In this document: piece after piece, positions 11,153-22,909 of the stretch | Numbering within the stretch: the stretch's first letter is position 1 | Layout: each line of letters opens with the position of its first letter | Source: Lateolabrax maculatus | Taxonomy: Eukaryota; Chordata; Actinopteri; Acropomatiformes; Lateolabracidae | Direction of reading: 5' to 3' | DNA length: 64,000 bases | Assembly: GCA_031216445.1 (NCBI GenBank) | Contig: CM062218.1 | Location: forward strand, 19,815,501 to 19,879,500 | Notes under the pieces: generated by a model | Databases searched by the model: none | What the model saw: the letters and a program-made list of their open reading frames with translations, nothing else | Told to the model about the DNA's origin: nothing | Position numbers and translations under genes: made by a program

Positions 11153-12408
11153 GGTTAAGGCGAAAACTTGCAGACACTGTAATGATTTGTAAGGAAAGTA
11201 CTGTTTAGAAACGATATAATCGTCCTTGTCCGGTTCATCAGAGATAAGAAATGATCTGAAGGCTGCAGTTTATGAATGTTGACATTCATCAATGTTTTAT
11301 TAGAGTCAGGAGGAGTAGCATTTTCTCCTGTTTGATTATGTGTTTCCTGTTCCTGCCTGCACCCTGCCAGACTGCCTGTTGCTGACGTCCTGGGGTCTGT
11401 CTGGTCAACCTACCTTCCTGCCTCAGTGCCTTTGGATTTGTTTGACTTTTTCACATTTTTTTTATTTGACTGCCTGCCTGTTTATTTACTTTTTTATATA
11501 GCAAATGCCTTTAACTCAAGCAGCCATGACACATTGTCTACATCTGGGTCATGTTGCCTCCAATGTGACAGCTGGAGAGACACATATTCCCTCATATCTT
11601 TGGCCAGTTAAGTGTAACATACATCAAATTCACACCGTCAACATGTTAACAACATTTGTTTGTGACTACAGACAAAGTACAGCAGTTGATACATGATTCA
11701 ACAGAAAAATGCATCTCCTCTCCTGTCACACACACACAGAACCGACTCCAGAAAGTAATTTAAACACTTTTTATAACATTCAGCTACATGTAGTCTAGTA
11801 CTTCTAACTCTTGCAGATGTGAATTATGTGAATGAGGCAGGAAAACTCTAGGATGTGCATGTGATTCTGTCAAAATTGCATTAGCATTCTTCAGCATGGA
11901 CAACAGAAACATGGCCACCATTTACATGCACAGTCCTGGTATGCCAGTTCATGATGTCGGGTCGGGTCTTTCTGTTCTTTATATAAGTTAAATATTCCAT
12001 ATTCCATATTCTTAATAGACTTTAGCTTTAAAGAGTTGGATGAGGGTATTTGTATATTTGATTTTGATTGTTTTTGATAATCATTATCATCCCAGCTGGT
12101 GAAAGTTTGAATCAGAATTTACACACAATAAGTGCCACTCTCACTTCGATCAAGACAACCCCAAGTCTTAAGATTGTACAGAACAGAACACTGTGTCTGA
12201 TGTGGCCTCAGCGCATGGGCTGATAGTGTGCATTGCATACATGTAACACTCAATCTAAAATCTGTCCTGCCAAATAATGCACCAACCCCCTTATATTTCT
12301 CCACACTTTAGGATCAAACAATATTACCAGCACATATTTAAGTCTGCTTTGGCTTGACAGTGAATTTCATACTGTTTATGTACAATCTTTCTGGAAAAAG
12401 ATAAAAGG

Positions 12409-12430
12409 GTGCGCGCTCCCGCGAGGGGTG
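12409..12430 (-). repeat. Right arm of a CpG-rich inverted repeat
   Basis: Exact reverse complement of 11131-11152. It is followed at 12436-12453 by a perfect palindrome (CCGTCTGC and its complement). Confidence 0.6.
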
Positions 12431-12719
12431 TGCATCCGTCTGCAGGCAGACGGAACTCTCCATAACACCTGTAATATTGTTGATGAAGCTGCGTCAAGTC
12501 TCCCACAGTGGCCGCTGATTTACCGGAAATTGCCGGATTTGGCAACATTTGACATTTGACAATTTGTTGAAATTTGACACTTATAGAGAAAACCACAATA
12601 ATAAAAAGCGAGAGGTATCCTAATGCACTATGTAACTATTCAGTTTTTATAGCTGCCATCAACGTTATGATGCACAAAATGTAACGTTTTGATAGGACAT
12701 TTATTTCGAAAGAGCGAGA

Positions 12720-13280
12720 GCCGGAAACTCACCCTTTTCTTTGTGTCATGTTTGACAACGGCCAGTTTTGCCCGGACGACCCGTTTAATGGCAGCGCAGC
12801 ACAGCGACACCGGTCACGAAGGTGTCAGGACTGCTGACAGCGGAGATATGCGTCAATAAACACCAAGTCTGAGTTGCTCCCTCCTAGCTGCTGGGCCCGC
12901 GGGACCTCTGGAGGTGAGCCAGCTCAGGAGCCGGCGGCGGTGACGGTGTTTCCCTGACGATGAAACTGACCGCAGCTAACGGGCTAACGATGACCGGCGC
13001 CTGAGCTGAAGCTGTGCGAAGTCTTCCCGGAGACGCACTTCAGGAGGGGGGGGGGGATACATGGAGAGGCACGGGAGGTAACAGGGATGTCATTTCGAGC
13101 GCGGGGTCCTCGGGTTGTTTGCTACATGGGTGCCCGCAGCGTGCGAGTCGCTTGTTTTCTGCGCGGAACGACGACGTCTGCGCCGCTCAGCCGCCTCGGA
13201 CGCGGCCGTCGGTGACGCTGTCGTCGGCTGGCCAGATGCCCCGGCCCCTGGGACAGAGCACCCGGACTGCATTATAAACC
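12720..13280 (+). promoter_or_regulatory. zdhhc18 CpG-rich promoter and 5' UTR
   Basis: The 560 bp before the zdhhc18 ATG change sharply from AT-rich to CpG-rich, a CpG island that continues into coding exon 1. No TATA box is obvious. A run of nine or more G occurs at 13047. The ORFs in other frames here are a consequence of the high GC content. Confidence 0.55.
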
Positions 13281-16200
13281 ATGAAGAACTGCGAGTATCA
13301 GCAGATCGACCCGCAGGCGCTTCCGACCCCGACCCCGACCCCGCCGCCTCACCAGGGGGACGACGCTGACAAGAGAGAGGAGCCGAGAAGAGCGAGGAGG
13401 AAGTGGGAAGTTTTCCCCGGGAAGAATCGCTTCTACTGCGATGGACGGATCATAGTGGCCCGGCAGAGTGGGGTGCTGCCCCTCACGCTGGGCCTTATCC
13501 TCGTCACCAGTGGATTATTCTTTATATTCGAGTGAGTTCGTGTTTCATTACAGGTCTGCGATTCTGTCATGTCACCTGCGAGTTCAGCCGCTGTCCTGGT
13601 GACAGAGGTATGATATATAAAGGACGACATTTCAATACATCTCAGCTCCCACAGCAGCACGGCAACATGAAGCAAACCGGCTCTATACATTGACCTTCTT
13701 ATTTTAATTGACTTCTGTCTGGTGTATTAGATATACGCCGAAGCGTAGAGCAGGTCCTAATGACGTATAAGAGGTCCTTATTCATATTTTGCACGAGCAA
13801 TTATATAAATAATACGCTATTCAACTTAAAAAGGCCAGATTTCATAGCGTAGTCTGGGAATGTTTTATAAAAACGTGCATATCAGAGCTGTATTTGTCCA
13901 TAATTTGGCCTTACAATGTGTAAATATCTGTTTTAGTGCTACATTATGATTTTCGTCTATTCTTGCAGCTGTTAATGTAATATGTACTCATAATAAGGAA
14001 TAGGTCCTTCCGTCTATCACAGTGTAGTGCAAAGTGTGCTCTCTTTCCAGGGATTCAGATGGTGATTAAAGACACTGGATGTTAATTAAAACAGATCCCC
14101 TGGTGGGTGAAAAAAGTAGGCTCAGTTGCATGAGACAGGGCTTTTTTCCCCCTGATAGTTCTCCAGCCTTTGATACTGTCTTGGTGATTCATCCTCTCTC
14201 TGTCTGCGGCTGCCCCCTGTCACAGCTGTCCCTTCCTGGTCAAACACCTGACCAGCTGCATACCTGTCATTGGAGGAGGCCTGTTTGTGTTTGTGGTCAT
14301 CACCCTGCTCCAGACCAGCTTCACTGACCCCGGCATCCTGCCCAGAGCAACGCCAGATGAGGCTGCAGACATTGAAAAACAGATTGGTAAGGGGCCAGCT
14401 CGGTCTTCAGTGGGCTCAGAACTATATGGGTGTCTCAGGTGCTTTTGACTGACATCCAGTATCATAATAGTTTACAGTTTTTAAGCGTTCACTGTTTCCC
14501 CCCAGAGTGGTACTCTTGCCACTTTATGGCACTGAATTTATTCACCATTGGCACTGGAACTCTCCATGTGGCATATGTATTTCCAAAAGGAAATGTGATC
14601 CCTAAACTCAAACTGCTTATGCTTGGCTTATTTCTTTATAAGTTACCCTCCACTTGGGGGCATTCAATTATGTCAGTCGTCAGGGACATCCTATTTGTGG
14701 CACTGTCACAGGGCTTATTTAGCTTCAGAGCACAACTCACAGTTGAGATCGAGGGCATTGTTCTGCTAGCGTCTGCTATTTTACTCTGAAACTGAAACAG
14801 AAGGCAAAGTCTAATGGAGCAGCCACCAGTCATTCTGTTGCCAGTTCACTTTAGCCTTGATGGAGCCTTTGACACATTAAAGATCTTAAGTAGATTTTTG
14901 AAAAAGACTCGTTTGACTTGGTGTAATGAATGTCAGTTGGCAGCCACAAGGGAAATCTTTCTGGATGGAATGTGTCCCGTTGACCTCTAAAGTTTGGGCT
15001 GGACGATTTGTTATCCTTCTGACAAGCTCCTGTTCAGATTCCTTCACCCCAATCTGTTATTTTTTTCACCACAGTCCTGTTCGAAGCGGTCTATCAGTTA
15101 CGTTCACTGTCAGTTTTAAGTCTTGCCAACTGCATCTTTCCTTTTTGCATAGCAGGCTTCAATATGATTACCTTAGTGTCTAAAGTTGGCTTCATGTGTT
15201 AACTCCTACTCATGACCAAAGTTTAGGTCGTGGTGATGTAAGATGTTCATATTACCCAACTGTGCTGCTGCTGTTCCAGCTATTTTGGAAACAAAGACTC
15301 TGACATAAGTATTGAGCATTTACCAACCGCGCTATTGTTAAAGAAGAGCTGTGGACATCATCTTACTATCGGAGAGCATTGCGATTTCGCGTATCGAGGT
15401 CAATTCACAACTGGACAAGAATATGTCTCGCCCTGTACAATGGGTTAGAGGGGCTAGCTTTAAAGTCAGTCATTTAAGGAAGAGATCATTTCTGTTTTAA
15501 AAAACAAAACAAGCACCTGTATAGTAGCATATAGTGTATGTTAAATGGCAAATGTTTAGGTGCTAATACTAAAACGCGAGACCATTATCACTTCAGATCA
15601 ATCGATCAGTGAATGTGATGAATTTAGTCGTGTTGCTTCTCTGCAGACAACACCGGGAACACCAGCTATCGGCCTCCACCGCGCACCAAGGAAGTCCTCA
15701 TCAACCAGCAGGTGGTGAAGCTCAAGTACTGCTTCACCTGCAAGATGTTCCGGCCTCCCCGCACCTCCCACTGCAGCCTTTGTGACAACTGTGTGGGTGA
15801 GCTGTGGACACACACTGACACTCTGACATTTACCAATGATAAATAATGAACAGAGGCCTCCAGTGAGCACCACTGCATTACTCTAGTACAGGCTGGACTG
15901 ACGTGAATGACATATCGGCGTATTTCCTGAATTAAAATGTCAGTGGTTCCACTCCCGACTTCACTGTGAGTTCTCCTTCGGTGCTTTTTTCTCTCAGAGC
16001 GATTTGACCACCACTGCCCTTGGGTGGGGAACTGCGTGGGAAAACGCAACTACCGCTTCTTCTACACCTTCATCGTGTCGCTCTCCTTCCTGACGGCGTT
16101 CATCTTCGGCTGCGTGACCACACATCTAGCGCTGAGTACGTGCTTCTGCTCCGACTCGCAGGTGTTTCATGGTTGAACAGCAGTCCGGATCTCGCTGATA

Positions 16201-19200
16201 ATAACTGCCAACACACCTGGCAGCGCCTGTCGGAAAGCGTTAGTGTTTGTTTTGTCTGGCTGATACTGCCAGACGGGCGAAGTTCACCCCATCGGAGCAG
16301 TTTAAGTGTCTCATTAGAAAACTATAAAGAGTGTGTTTTTTGTCTGGCATTGCCTGTTCCCATTTGTCCACCCACCAGATTGTTGAAAGTTAATTTCATC
16401 CAATAGCCATGCTCACTAAAGGGTTAGAATAAAATGAACATATTTGAGCTTGACCCTGGTATTACTGCTCCCACATCAGGAAAATGAACTGCAACTGTTG
16501 GTATGGGAATCCCAACACGACTACATACCTTTGCACTTTAATGGACTTAGAAACACACTGTGAGCCTTGTGTTAGCGTTATTTCTTTTCCTCTCTTTCAG
16601 GAGCACAAGGAGGAAAAGGCCTTGTGTTTGCTCTGCAAGAGAGTCCAGGCAGATATCCTTTAATCACAAATGGGTTTTAAGATTTCTTGAGCAAGTGAAC
16701 ACCCTCAGTGAGTGAGTTTTATTTGTTTCTCCCCCTCTTTCAATACACTGGTGCTCTCCTTGACCTAACCTTTCACTGCAGTGGAGCTGGTGATCTGTTT
16801 CTTCTCAGTCTGGTCCATCTTGGGCCTCTCAGGCTTCCATACGTACTTGGTCGCTTCCAACCTGACCACTAATGAAGACGTGAGTACTGCCTTGAGATGA
16901 ATTTGTTACATTTCAACCTCAATTGAAGAGCTGTGAAAGTGATTTTATTTATTTTTTTGGTATCTTAATGTTTAGTTAATATCAGATTTTAATAGAATTT
17001 CAAGAAATGCACATAAATTGTGTAAAATATTAATAATAATAATGGGAAGTTGCAGAGGAAAGTATCTCTTTGCAAGTATTCACTAAGATTTGTAACATTT
17101 TGTGGAGTTCATTAATACTTCCAAAGCAGATCAAGAGCTTGGTGCAGAAAGGCTCAACCAAGAATCTAAATAAATGTATGGTGACTAAAAACTGTGAAAT
17201 ATGTTTTCTATCGTGTCCGTTCCAGATTAAAGGCTCCTGGTCAGGGAAGAGTGGAGAAGACGTCACCAACCCATACAGTCGTAAAAACATCTTTATCAAC
17301 TGCTGCACTGTGCTCTGTGGACCCATGCCACCCAGGTTAGTCTTAAATTTCACAAACTGTGTGAAGTACCAAAGCAATAAATGAATGATTAAGACATTCA
17401 GTCAGTTAGCATTAGCATGTCTCATCCAGATAATCTAAATGCCAATAATTCACAGTGCTTATCGCTAACTGGCACCAAAGTTCATTGCAATAATGCATAT
17501 GTGAATTATGGGGAATAACCCAAAGCCAGGTTCTCAATTGGGGGAAATTTGATTATATTCATGATTAACATTGTTGTCACAATTTTCTCTTTTTTTTTTT
17601 GTCAGGCTTAAACCTTTGGTTCATTAATTTAAGTTATCCATGATGAACAATAAATACTAAATTGAGCTTGCTCCCCAACCCCAGTATGCTGTCTTATTTT
17701 GAAATAAGCATGTTTCTGAGTTGCATGTGCTTGCCTTTGGGGTGTGCAGTTTCTGTATGCTAAATTGAGACTCATTATATGCACATTTAGCTGTTCAAAA
17801 TGTCTTTTTAATGACTTGGCATTCCTCTCTTTTTTGGGTCTTTTTCAGCTTGATTGACAGACGAGGCTTCCTGCCAGCGGATGAATCTGCCCAGACAGCC
17901 GGCGTGGACATCGAGCTGCCCACTCTGGCTGCTAAAAGCGAGATAAACGTGGTAGGAAGATCTTCCCAGCTGGCTCTTGGCTTGCAGGAATCCCCCTCCC
18001 CTGTACCTGCACCCCCAAACTCCCACCAAAAGTCTTCCTCTGCCTGACAGAAGCCTTGTTGCCTGCTGTAGCCCCAACACAGCGTCTGTCTACTGCCTGT
18101 GGTTGACTGTTGTGTATGGGTTAATCCCTAGATATACTGTATTTACAATACAGTCACAGGTTCACATATCAGTCAAATAGTTTGACCACTTAGCATAAAA
18201 ATATGCGTGATGTCTCTGTGTTAAAGTTTACCTATTAACTTTTGTTGAACAGGAGCCACTGGGGCCACAAGTGGCAATTATGCTGTAATGGTAAAAGCTA
18301 AAACAGTGTAACACTGGCACAAGTGCAAACAAGTCAAAAATTCAGCAAACTGACTCAGTAATGTCAGTTAAGCAACAGCTAACGTTAGCCACCACAAGCT
18401 ACTGGTCATACCAGACCACGTAAGGCTGTAGCAGCAAAACCCAGCAGAGAGTGTTGAACTGAGCAGGGGTGCATTTGATTTCAGCCTGTTATTTGTGAGA
18501 GGAAGAATGTGTTATTTCTGCAGTAGCTTTGCATTAACTGTAGCGTACAGACATGAGAATAGTATCAGTCCTTTCATCTCACTCTGGAGGGGAAAAAAGC
18601 AAATAGGACTATTTTGCAAAAAGCAAATCAGGTTTACTGACATTTGTCTTTGGAAATAAGAAAGATATACTATTCACTGTATATTTTTCTATCTTATGTA
18701 TTTTCTCACTTTTTTAACAATCTACACCTCAGTATCGTGTTCCTGTGCAGTGTGTCAATTCAGGGTGTTTTTATGAGGGAGGAAGAGAGCAGGAGCTGTA
18801 AGAAGTGACGTGACTCAGAGGCTGTTTCCAGCTCGTCGTCTTCCTCACTGAGCGCCTCTCTTGTTCTCTCTGACAGCAAGGGATCTGAAAGGATGCCTGG
18901 AGAGTTGTACAGTAACTTTGTTTACAAGACATGCTGCGGTTCAGATAGAGCTGCAGTCTGAGCCTCAGTACTCTTCATGTCAGGTAGTATAATAGCTGCT
19001 GTTTGGCATTTTGGAAGACAAATAGCTCATTTTTGTTTACACAAAAGGCTTTAAAACTTTTTTATATTTGTGTGCACAGAATAAACTGAGTGCTGGTTGA
19101 AGCTGTAGTGTTTGTAGACTGAAACAAATGTTGTTGGGTTTGGTGAGTGTAAAAGAGGAAGCTTTCTCTGCACCAACAGTTCCCTGTTTTTGTTCTGTGT

Positions 19201-22200
19201 TGGTTCACTTTCTCCTGACTCATGTTAACAGTCATATTTCATATAAAAGGTCAAAGTGCCAAATTATTTGTGACGCATCAAGCCAATCAACATCATTTCA
19301 CACTTGTTTCCCCTCATGTCTTTTTTCCAAGTTTGTTTTGTTCATCCTGTTTTATATATATTTCTATTTTGTTGGTACCCAAAATGTAAACATTTAATAA
19401 AACATGCATTTTGTCTGTGCAATTCATCATCTCTGTGTACTCATTTCATTGTTTTGTTTTTTTTTGTCCAACCTCCCAGTTCACGTATTGGATTATAATT
19501 GTATTTTCCAAGGGAGGAAAAGCTCCTCACAAACTCTCCTTGTGTCAGTACGCTCCCTGTGTGTCTCTTCCCCCAGTCCTAACTTGCTGTTCTGTATGTG
19601 GTCTGTCTCTGTGCCCGTGTCCTGCTACCAACGCTAGGAGGAGAAATGTCTGGACTTTGCTGTGTCCTGCACTGGCTGATTAGCTGCTGTTAGTGCAGGA
19701 AAAGCGATGCTTGAGCTTGGTAAGCCTGTTTAGAGAAAGGGAAAGCGAGTGCAGAGTCTAAGTGCCCACTACTGCGTCTGCATGTCCCTTTGGCTGGCTG
19801 CTGTACCGCTGCTTAGTTTTATTCATACGCTGCCATGTTGAACACATTTCAGAGTGCCTAATTTAACACAATAGTAGATGTACTGTATGTAAAATGAATT
19901 CACAATGTACAGTTGTGTAATTATGGCTCAAACAATTCCACAAATTAGAGAGTGTTGTTGAAATGTGTCCTTGCCGGAGTACCCGAGGGGTTACAGCGCA
20001 TATCACATGACCGCATGGTCGCAACCGGGTTTGATTCCAGCTGGCGACCTGTGTTGCATGTCATACCCCTCTGTCTCCCCTGTCTCCCCTGTCTCCTGTC
20101 TACCTTCCCTGTCTCTGTCAAATAAAGGCAAAAACTGCCAAAATCTCATTTAAAAAAAGAAATGAGTCCATGTATATTGGGACATGCTGACAGCCAGACA
20201 GATTGAACTGGAATTAAGGCAATTATGCCTTCTGAATTGAGGGATTATATAGCTTTTACCACAATGACTAGTGAACTGGCAGTTTTTGAACCTTCATTAA
20301 CAGTTAATGTTTTAAATTTGAATACAAAAAATGACTCCCAAGGCTTTAGGCTCTTGGAGTTCATCCATTATTCACACTCTGGGTGTTATAGCTTCAAGGC
20401 TGAGGACATTTTAAACTTAATTGAGGCGAAAAGCAATGTTTACAACTGCTCTAATCAATATTTTTATTTTAAGAAATGGATACAATGACAAATGAAAATG
20501 TTTAATGCTCATAGTGACAAACCCGCCAACTCTGCAGTTCCCCTCAGCTCTACTGAGCATTTTAGCTTCTTTCAGCTGATTGTTTTGGCTTTATGGCCTG
20601 CAGCTTCAGTGTTTTGGTTCACTCTCAGCACTCATGTCAGCTTTGCTTCCAGCAGCAGCAGGCAGCTGTTTTCAGTGGAAAAAGCTCTGATAAAAAACCC
20701 ACTGGACGCTACTTGCCCAGCAGCACACAGTAGTATGACAAAGTTAGCTACTAGTTAGTGAACATAGTGGAGCATTTAGCTGTTAAAGACCAAAACAAAG
20801 ATAAAAGGACAACAAATAGTGAACATACATTCATCTGGTGGCCAGAAACAAGACTACAACTCTTGGCTCTTTTAAAACAGGGCTTAAGACTTCTCTGTTT
20901 GCCACTGCGTTTTATGAAGTTAAATTTGGGACTATGTATTCATATCTTGCATTGCACTGCAACTTACATTGTACTGTTTAATCTGTCTTATTCTATTTGA
21001 TCTTTTTTTAATCCTTTTAAATCCTATATACGCATGTCTTTTATACTGTGTTTTTATATTGCCTTTAGTGTCTTTGATATCTTGTCATATGTAAAGCACT
21101 TTGAATTGCCCTGTTGTTGAAAGGTGCTAAACAAATACATTTCCCTTGCCTTTCAAATTACATTACAAACGAAAAACTACGATTAAATGTTGACAAAAAA
21201 TGCTAATGTTGCTCCGCATATGCTGGACGTGTAAATAACTATTAGCTAACACATTTGCTCAATCAGGGTCCAAGTGGCCAGAAAAATACCTCGGCAACGT
21301 GATTTTGGGATGTTTTTGTGACTATATGCAAAACAATACATGAACCAGCGACTTCAAACTAGTGATCTTTTGGATTGAGATCCGTTCTGATACCATGCAG
21401 GGACTGCAAGACAACATTAAGCAAGTTAAAGAGAAATCCAACATGGCAGCACTCCCTTTAACCCCTTCCGTCAATTATAAATCCAGCTTTAGACGCTAGC
21501 TTGTTGACAAAGCTTTCGTTACAAACTGAGGCCACAGCGTTTGAAAGACGTGGGCGCTTACAGTACCAGGCAGGTAGGTTCTAACAAAGGGCACAGTTGA
21601 ATTGCATCATGGGAAGTGTAGGATCCAGTGTCCAGGTTTTAAAGTCAGGTTATCTCTGCATCTGCTGCTTCAACTGCGACCATTCCTTTTTGGAATCTGT
21701 CTCTTGCAAGATCCCAAACTTTATTGAAGTGCAAAGCTAAATTGGTGAATTAGTCTTTTAAACTAATTTGTACCAAGTTTTATCTAACTGGGCAATGGGC
21801 TTGGCTGTTTCTTGAGCTAAGTACCTCTCAAGTTATTCCCTGGATCAACTGCGCATCTGCATGCATGAAACATTTGCAATCTCTTGCTTCGGGCCACTCA
21901 TGTGGGCTGCTTGCACTCCCAGCTTGCCTTTGACTCAACTTGCACAGCATTCACTGAAGTGATTTAAGACCCTGCTGTTCGCCCTTAACTTCACTCGCTC
22001 GTCTCATCAGTTCTCGTCTGTTTTTCTTATCCTTTCTCGTGCCTCCCCAGTGCACACAGGGAACTAAAGGTCTGCTGGAGTCGGCAACCCTCTCTCCGCT
22101 CTCCACCTCGTGTCCTCAGGGGAAACCTCAGACAGCTCATACCTGCCCAGACAACAGCCCCACCGTGAACTCCGACCCCTCACCGGAGCTCTCCACGAGC

Positions 22201-22404
22201 TGCGGGGCCCGCCACACCACTAGCTCCCAAGGCGATACCTCTCCACCACGTCCCACCAAGACGCGATCGAAGAAAAGCAAACGAGCGGCTTTGCATAGTC
22301 CCAACCCTGCCTTCGATGTCCCTGCTACCCCTACCTCTCCAGATGCTGGCCCCAGCTCCAAAGCAGGGGGCCACAAAGGTGCCAGCTTTGCTCCATTGCA
22401 CTGA
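13281..22404 (+). CDS. zdhhc18: Palmitoyltransferase ZDHHC18 (DHHC-type S-acyltransferase)
   Basis: A multi-pass membrane (mainly Golgi) enzyme that moves palmitate from palmitoyl-CoA to protein cysteines. Coding exons: 13281-13531, 14226-14386, 15647-15796, 15998-16135, 16601-16652, 16777-16879, 17226-17335, 17849-17951, then 22051-22404. Phases agree at every join, giving 473 residues. Without the last splice, exon 8 reads on to a stop at 18047 (387 residues). The N-terminus is Pro-rich (about 15-23), followed by KWEVFPGKNRFYC and TM1 (64-84), TM2 (95-114), DPG (118-120), the Cys-rich domain (165-207) with catalytic DHHC at 191-194, TM3 (about 208-233), TM4 (about 254-278), TTNE (281-284), NPYS (300-303) and SLIDRRGF near 322-329. 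The close paralogues ZDHHC9 and ZDHHC14 share this order; the MKNCEYQQ start, RRKWEVFPG and synteny favour ZDHHC18. Intron 5 (16653-16776) is AT-AC. Confidence 0.93.
16653..16776 (+). other. AT-AC, U12-type intron in zdhhc18
   Basis: The intron starts with ATATCCTTT, the exact U12 5' splice-site consensus, and ends CAC. A U12 branch-point match TCCTTGAC lies at 16757-16764 with its adenosine at 16763, 13 nt from the intron end. Joining 16652 to 16777 keeps the frame and gives ESPGSAVELVICFF, which aligns without gaps to the corresponding segment of vertebrate ZDHHC18. The nearby CAG at 16779-16781 would shift the frame, and no GT donor fits at the 5' side. Confidence 0.85.
17952..18047 (+). 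CDS. zdhhc18: Alternative short C-terminus of zdhhc18 (read-through of exon 8)
   Basis: If the donor GTAGGA at 17952 is not used, the exon 8 frame stays open for 31 more codons (Ser/Pro-rich, ending SSSA) to TGA at 18045-18047. The full protein would be 387 residues, close to the length of human ZDHHC18. The donor is of moderate quality, so both forms may exist. Confidence 0.5.
   Translation, partial: VGRSSQLALGLQESPSPVPAPPNSHQKSSSA
19972..20158 (+). mobile_element. tRNA-derived SINE
   Basis: The head is tRNA-like with a clear RNA polymerase III B box, GGTTTGATTCC, at 20028-20038. The body includes GTGTTGCATGTCAT and repeated CTGTCTCCC. The tail AAATAAAGGCAAAAACTGCC leads into an A-rich end. 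A 5'-truncated relative occurs at 35695-35815. Confidence 0.75.
20510..20850 (+). repeat. Dispersed repeat family A, copy 1
   Basis: Shares ordered blocks with copies at 27895-28240, 36690-37060 and 62755-63010: a TTTCAGCTGATTG stretch, a block ending in GCCCAGCAGC, then a GAGCATTTAGC stretch and finally an ACCAAAAC-AGATAAAAGG stretch. There is no coding content. I know this as a common type of teleost interspersed repeat without a name I can give safely. Confidence 0.6.
20850..21150 (+). mobile_element. LINE-like retrotransposon 3' end
   Basis: A segment with GTAAAGCACTTTGAATTGCC (21092-21111) followed by GGTGCTAAACAAATACATTT and a CCTTGCC end. This arrangement is typical of the 3' tails of teleost LINE or LINE-mobilised elements. 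No reverse transcriptase is present. The family assignment is not certain. Confidence 0.5.
22051..22404 (+). CDS. zdhhc18: Alternative/long terminal coding exon of zdhhc18
   Basis: Preceded by a strong polypyrimidine acceptor and in phase 0 with a donor at 17952 (or 17949). It adds 117 residues starting CTQGTKGLLESATLSPLS and ending before TGA at 22402. The tail is Ser/Thr/Pro-rich with a basic patch (TKTRSKKSKRAA), as expected for a cytosolic C-terminal tail of this subfamily. The open frame is GC-rich relative to the surrounding intron, which supports real coding use. Confidence 0.7.
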   Translation, partial: CTQGTKGLLESATLSPLSTSCPQGKPQTAHTCPDNSPTVNSDPSPELSTSCGARHTTSSQGDTSPPRPTKTRSKKSKRAALHSPNPAFDVPATPTSPDAGPSSKAGGHKGASFAPLH

Positions 22405-22909
22405 CTGACTCGAATGACGGCTTCCTCAAGTGAAAAGACAGGTTGTCTGAAGCTTGCATGCTGTAACACAGTCGGATACAAGTGGTATGAATTCAAAATG
22501 TTCTTTATTGTTTGTTGGTTATCTGAAAGTCTGGGGTCTAGTCATTGTGTACGAGGATGACAATCACAAAGATGTGTAACGGTGTGATCAATCTGCAGTG
22601 GAAATAGGAACACTAGAGCAGACTGGATGACGATTATTCTGGCTGTAAAGGATGCAGCTTAGCCTTTAGCGTTGAATGAAAAGCACATGAAAAGGTTATG
22701 TAAGACAGAGGAACTGGTGTACTGATAGAGCCATGTATCTTTCTAATGATTCACATGTAAAACATGAACTTAACCAGCATGTCTTATCCATCAAATATTG
22801 TGAAATAATGGCTTGGATGTATCAGGTGGACAAACTGGGAGCTTGAAAAGCTTCATACGAGGGGCTAAAGCTCAGAATTTGTGAGCATCTTTCAGAGGGA
22901 AAGTTGCTC

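Larger units (their letters stand above)
10750..12700. other. Intergenic between divergent kdf1 and zdhhc18
   Basis: Mostly AT-rich, with no recognisable exon. It contains a distant inverted repeat pair (11131-11152 and 12409-12430), a triplicated ATATTCC string near 11996-12011 and several TTTGACA repeats at 12549-12581. Confidence 0.55.
18048..22050 (+). other. Last intron of zdhhc18 (long form) with repeats
   Basis: A 4.1-kb intron if the long form is used. It holds a SINE (19972-20158), one copy of a four-member dispersed repeat (about 20510-20850) and a LINE-like 3' end (20850-21150). It ends in a good pyrimidine tract and acceptor, CCTCCCCAG at 22042-22050. No other exon is recognisable. 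Confidence 0.6.

Noticed and set aside
16779..16781. CAG as a conventional acceptor for zdhhc18 exon 6
   Set aside because: It would put exon 6 out of frame with exon 5, and no GT donor fits at 16652; the AT-AC join is in frame.
22137..22496. Minus-strand 119-codon open frame
   Set aside because: Antisense to the zdhhc18 terminal exon; no domain recognised and the plus frame has the splice acceptor.
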